A stretch of DNA of 64,000 nucleotides from Mycolicibacterium celeriflavum (GTDB lineage Bacteria; Actinomycetota; Actinomycetes; Mycobacteriales; Mycobacteriaceae): contig NZ_AP022591.1 in NCBI RefSeq assembly GCF_010731795.1, forward strand, positions 682,001 through 746,000. The letters are read 5' to 3'. Positions 62,701 through 64,000 of the stretch are shown here, piece by piece (position 1 is the stretch's first letter; every line of letters starts with the position of its first letter). The notes below the pieces were generated by a model. That model was not told the DNA's origin. It saw only the letters and a program-made list of their open reading frames with translations, and did not search any database. The position numbers were made by a program, and so were the translations under genes.

Positions 62701-64000
62701 TGCGAACGCTGTCGCCCGCCGGTGGTCGATACTCACATAGTCTGGCGTTGTCGCGGGAAGTTGGCGCCGGTTGAGTGCGGCATTGGCCCGCACGATGATC
62801 GACCACGTGTGCGCGTGGGCCGCCGCGTCGCCTGCGAGATACCGACGATCGAGCTCCGTGAAGGCCGCGTCGATATCGTCGGCATCGAATGCGATGGCCG
62901 CCGTGATCTTTTCATTCGCGTTGACCTCACCAACCCCGATTAACTCCGTGACAAACGCCTCGGACCCTTGATCGCGGAACGCGAAGCGGACACGACTGAG
63001 GACGAGGTACTCGCCGCGGGTCGCGACGACAGTCGATGTGACGCTCGCGATCGAGAGATCGGCAAAAGCTTGCATGTCTGAAATCTGAGCAGCTAGACCA
63101 TGTCGGACACCGGCGCCCACGACCCGACGACGATCGTCTTGGAGGAAGTCGTCGGCCACTAAGTCTGATATGGCGTCCCAGTCGCCGGCTGCGAGTTGCA
63201 CGAAGTAGCGCTCGCCTACTCGACTTGCCGCGTTTTCCAGCTGGAGAGCTCGCCGGCCGAGTTCGTCGAACCTCGCGAGAGCGGCGTCGAGGTCGGCCTC
63301 GTCGAACATTTCGGTGTGGCTGACCACGTCCCCGTCGAACATCAGCAAGACGACTTCCCGCCATTCGGCGTCGAAACCCTCGTGCGAGGTTCCGTATGCC
63401 GCGTGGGTCACGACCGCCCCGAGGTTGCTAAGCCGATGCACAGCCTCGACATGAATCTTCATGTCGGGAGCAACATCCCACGTCGCAAGGATGTACTCAG
63501 CCATCTCGCCGGGCGGGAATGCTCGACCATGCCGGTGGTCGATCGTCACCCAATCCGACGCTGTCGGCGGCAGCTCATGTCGGTTGAGTCTGGCGTAGCC
63601 GAACGCCACGAGCGACCATGTATGCGCATGGGCAGCCGCTTCGCCTGCGAGATAACGGCGATCGAGCTCCTCGAAGGCGGCGTCCATGTCGTCGAGATCG
63701 AACACGATGTGGGCCGCGATCCGCTCGTCGGCGTCTACGTCGAGTATGTCTAGAGCCTCGACGTGGAACGCCTCCGGTTGCTCGCCGGCCGAGGATCGCA
63801 TGCAACAGAGGACGAGGCGCTCCCCGCGGGTCGCGATGGCGGTCGAAGTTATGGCTTCGGTCCCCACGTCCGCGATAGCCCGCAAGTCAGCGATTTCGGC
63901 ATCGCGACCACGTCGAATTCCGGCGTTCACGACCCGCCGACGATCGTCGGTCGAAAAGTCATCGGCCAGCATCTCCGCCATGGCGTCCCAGTCGCGGGTA
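56746..64000 (-). CDS. Giant tandem NTF2/SnoaL-like repeat protein, 5' end outside window
   Basis: One reading frame, stop 56746, still open at the window edge; 2,417 residues are visible and the true start lies further on. It consists of nine units of about 270 residues. Each unit has half A (DWDAM...DDRRRVVNAGIRHGRD...TSTVIATRGERLVL...FDPDDIDAAFEELDARYLAGEA) and half B (WVNIDHRRG, GDLAAYIRA, YIEAVHRLSDLGAV, GTSQEGFDAEWR, FDEADLDAALARFDEL). Both resemble NTF2/SnoaL domains. Units 8 and 9 diverge (GRVDDRRKGL). No signal or membrane segment is seen in this part. Similar pairs, as I recall, sit at the ends of large mycobacterial regulators, so a signalling N-terminus is possible but unseen. Confidence 0.82.
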   Translation of the reverse strand, partial: TRDWDAMAEMLADDFSTDDRRRVVNAGIRRGRDAEIADLRAIADVGTEAITSTAIATRGERLVLCCMRSSAGEQPEAFHVEALDILDVDADERIAAHIVFDLDDMDAAFEELDRRYLAGEAAAHAHTWSLVAFGYARLNRHELPPTASDWVTIDHRHGRAFPPGEMAEYILATWDVAPDMKIHVEAVHRLSNLGAVVTHAAYGTSHEGFDAEWREVVLLMFDGDVVSHTEMFDEADLDAALARFDELGRRALQLENAASRVGERYFVQLAAGDWDAISDLVADDFLQDDRRRVVGAGVRHGLAAQISDMQAFADLSIASVTSTVVATRGEYLVLSRVRFAFRDQGSEAFVTELIGVGEVNANEKITAAIAFDADDIDAAFTELDRRYLAGDAAAHAHTWSIIVRANAALNRRQLPATTPDYVSIDHRRATAFAPGDLTAYIRAGWHVSPDLNNYIEAVHRLSDFGAVFTHAAKTSHEGFDAEWRVEELLTIEGELINHCELFEEAEVGAALARFDELSRPAPRLENAASRAEERFRTNFAAGDWIALAWVLADDFSNDDRRPVVGAGVRHGRDVQIADMRAIAELSITNITSTVIATRGERLVLVRIGYSLGDQASEAFLTETLSVVETDADERIVSFVSFNPDDIDSAVEELDARYLAGEAVAHADTWSLTARAYAAFNRHQVSPTTPDWVNIDHRRGISFASGDMIPYIRAVWNVAPDTKVHIEAVHRLSKLGAVITAAGHGASQEGFDAEWRYIHLLTFKADLISCGEFFDETDLDAALARFDQVTRPAPRPENTASRVCERYRSSFATRDWDAAAEMLTEDLYNEDRRRVVNAGIRHGRDSAVQDLRAAADLGVPVFTAIDIAIRGDRLALSRGGAPYDDRAGAFRVDTLQIAETDAEGRIAAIVTFDPDDIGAAFVELEARFVAGEAAAHAHTWSVVARNIAAFNRGEPPTTTPDWVNVDHRRGPAFEPGHMASYIRATWEVAPAMNVYIEAVHRLSDLGTVFAQVVRGTTHDGFDAEWRDAVLLTIDGDLINRIEVFEEADLDAALARFDELVRAPRLENAASIVARRYLERFAARDWDAMAEMLVADFSNDDRRRLVGAGVQHGQESTIADMQAIADLWPASVTPTVIATRGERLILMRARFYSSRDQGPEAAFRTEVLCIVEINADNRVVASVAFDLDDIDAAFEELDARYLAGDAAEYASTWSFLAKAFAGFNRHELPPTTRNWVNIDNRHVTTHAPGDLYAYVRASWDLVPDIRNYVETVHRLNHRGAVVTRASIGTSQAGFSGEWRVLTLVTVDGELIDRVELFDEDDLDAALARFEELQPRTPKLENAASRVGERFLAHFAAHEWGSMANLFAAGYSQDDRRRTVNSGMRHGRNSAIEDIRAVVDVGLWANLSFTVIGTRGGRLALNYFRASAHDPEAAQLDVLQLIEIDADDKFTACVVFDPDDVDAAFQELDARYLAGEAAAHAQTWSATVRVFAGLNQHKVPPTSPDWIHIDHRHLATAQAGDLPAYLSAGWEVTPHASTYIEAVHRLSDLGIVFTYVAYGTSQEGFGVEWREISIMMFEGDCINRGEVFDEDDLEAALARFDELSQPMPQLENAASRVSDRCFEYWATRRWEALTQIFADDISTDDRRRVIGGFVQQGRDAVITNSQALVDFGMSNVTSEIIATRGERLVLKRALYTGGDQAPEGFPTDILFVFEIDTNNKVSTHVVFDPDDVDAAFQELDNRYAAVEATAHARTWSLIARNYAAFNRHEFPSATPDWVTIDHRRGASFEPGDLAAYIHSSWDITPDITVYIEDVHRLSDRGAVFTQISNGSSQQGFEVEWRELCLVTVDGELVNRAELFDAADIDAALARFDELSRPTGQLDNTAVRAWARAVDAFNRRDRRAFFDATSPNGRVDDRRKGLGARHAGIERRKAADALFEVPESWRTDIAPLAVRGSNLALIRQTYRDTAEADRPITVELMSVVEVSDDELVGDIVNFDLDDIGAALAELDARYLAGEAAEYAQVWSGFADTYAMFNGQEVPPLSNWVTIDHRVRETFSEGDLAAYIRSGWDVAPNTTQYVECVHRLNHFGAVVTHAAYGTSQEGFYAEWRMIALLTLKGDTNRCNLFGEADLDTALVRFDALSASAPQLENAATRVLARAMAAFNRRDLDTYLAVVAADGRYEDRRKGLRDEGTIKPDFARTLFFEAATSWQAEVEPVAIREPRLALCRVVFRDHSEVERPIAVETLVLAEVTDDGLMTRFVVFDPDDINGAMTELTARWVASGVVEHPEIIEAHRRLLVDIANQHDWDTFAMLSAGAAYVGHRQLAVGADTIADYISSIRMLASLVPDLWLEPAEILSHSALGVVSYVVVKGTSTEGAPIELPLVIVVLFDGDEISRVETFDADQRGSALARFRELNAA
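56746..64000 (-). repeat. Nine tandem coding repeats of 804-819 bp
   Basis: The DDRR codons mark the period: the second Asp codon of each unit is at 63943, 63133, 62323, 61510, 60703, 59884, 59074, 58261 and 57457. Spacings are 810, 810, 813, 807, 819, 810, 813 and 804 bp, always a multiple of three. The nucleotide sequences have diverged, so this is old duplication under selection and not an assembly artefact of identical copies. Confidence 0.9.

Noticed and set aside
56746..64000. CRISPR array or satellite DNA
   Set aside because: The repeats are 804-819 bp, diverged, and all in one open frame; they are coding domains.

Overview
The window reads as a chromosomal segment of a GC-rich, rapidly growing environmental mycobacterium (Mycolicibacterium type). 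The basis is an antigen-85-type mycolyltransferase (28.3 kb), the mycobacterial long isocitrate lyase (38.6-40.9 kb), a furA-katG pair with a leaderless furA promoter, a RipD-type NlpC/P60 protein, F420-linked enzymes, and frequent leaderless starts (TANNNT about 7 bp before ATG/GTG). No rRNA, tRNA or CRISPR array was seen.

Layout. 0-5.7 kb: a TetR-SDR-thioesterase run, an AgpS-like flavoprotein, and an ArsR/SRPBCC/VOC operon. 5.8-11.8 kb: an accessory island lying between two copies of an 18-bp repeat. It holds an IS21-family element (about 5,959-10,834) whose istB is split by a second, serine-recombinase element (about 6,099-8,779) with a multiply frameshifted recombinase. A RelBE-type toxin-antitoxin module follows. 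12-24 kb: small metabolic and redox genes with clear local regulators (TetR with repeated sites, MarR with two palindromes), plus a frameshifted paralogue of the VOC gene. 23-28 kb: exported or membrane proteins (FKBP lipoprotein, proline-rich secreted proteins, ThrE-type exporter, CREST-type membrane protein, DUF4383) and a MOSC protein. 28-33 kb: mycolyltransferase, acyl-CoA synthetase, haloalkane-dehalogenase-type hydrolase and acyl-CoA-dehydrogenase-type flavoenzyme. 33-38.5 kb: an ECF41 sigma factor coupled to a frameshifted FAD oxidoreductase, RipD, LhgO, a methyltransferase and a broken AraC regulator. 38.6-43.8 kb: isocitrate lyase with an IS481-family element inserted exactly at its stop codon, then an aldehyde dehydrogenase and an SRPBCC protein. 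43.8-47.1 kb: an overlapping acyltransferase-3/SGNH/histidine-kinase operon. 47.4-50.8 kb: furA-katG and a MazEF-type module sharing a strong bidirectional terminator. 50.9-56.5 kb: hydrolases, a secreted protein, an MBL-fold protein under a MerR/SoxR-type operator, two DUF899 proteins, an ArsR-SRPBCC fusion and a RibD-type reductase.

The most unusual object is the last 7.25 kb: one minus-strand reading frame, still open at the window edge, encoding at least 2,417 residues made of nine tandem units of about 270 residues. Each unit is two NTF2/SnoaL-like halves, giving about 18 pocket domains in one polypeptide. Its N-terminus lies outside the window, so its function cannot be read here.
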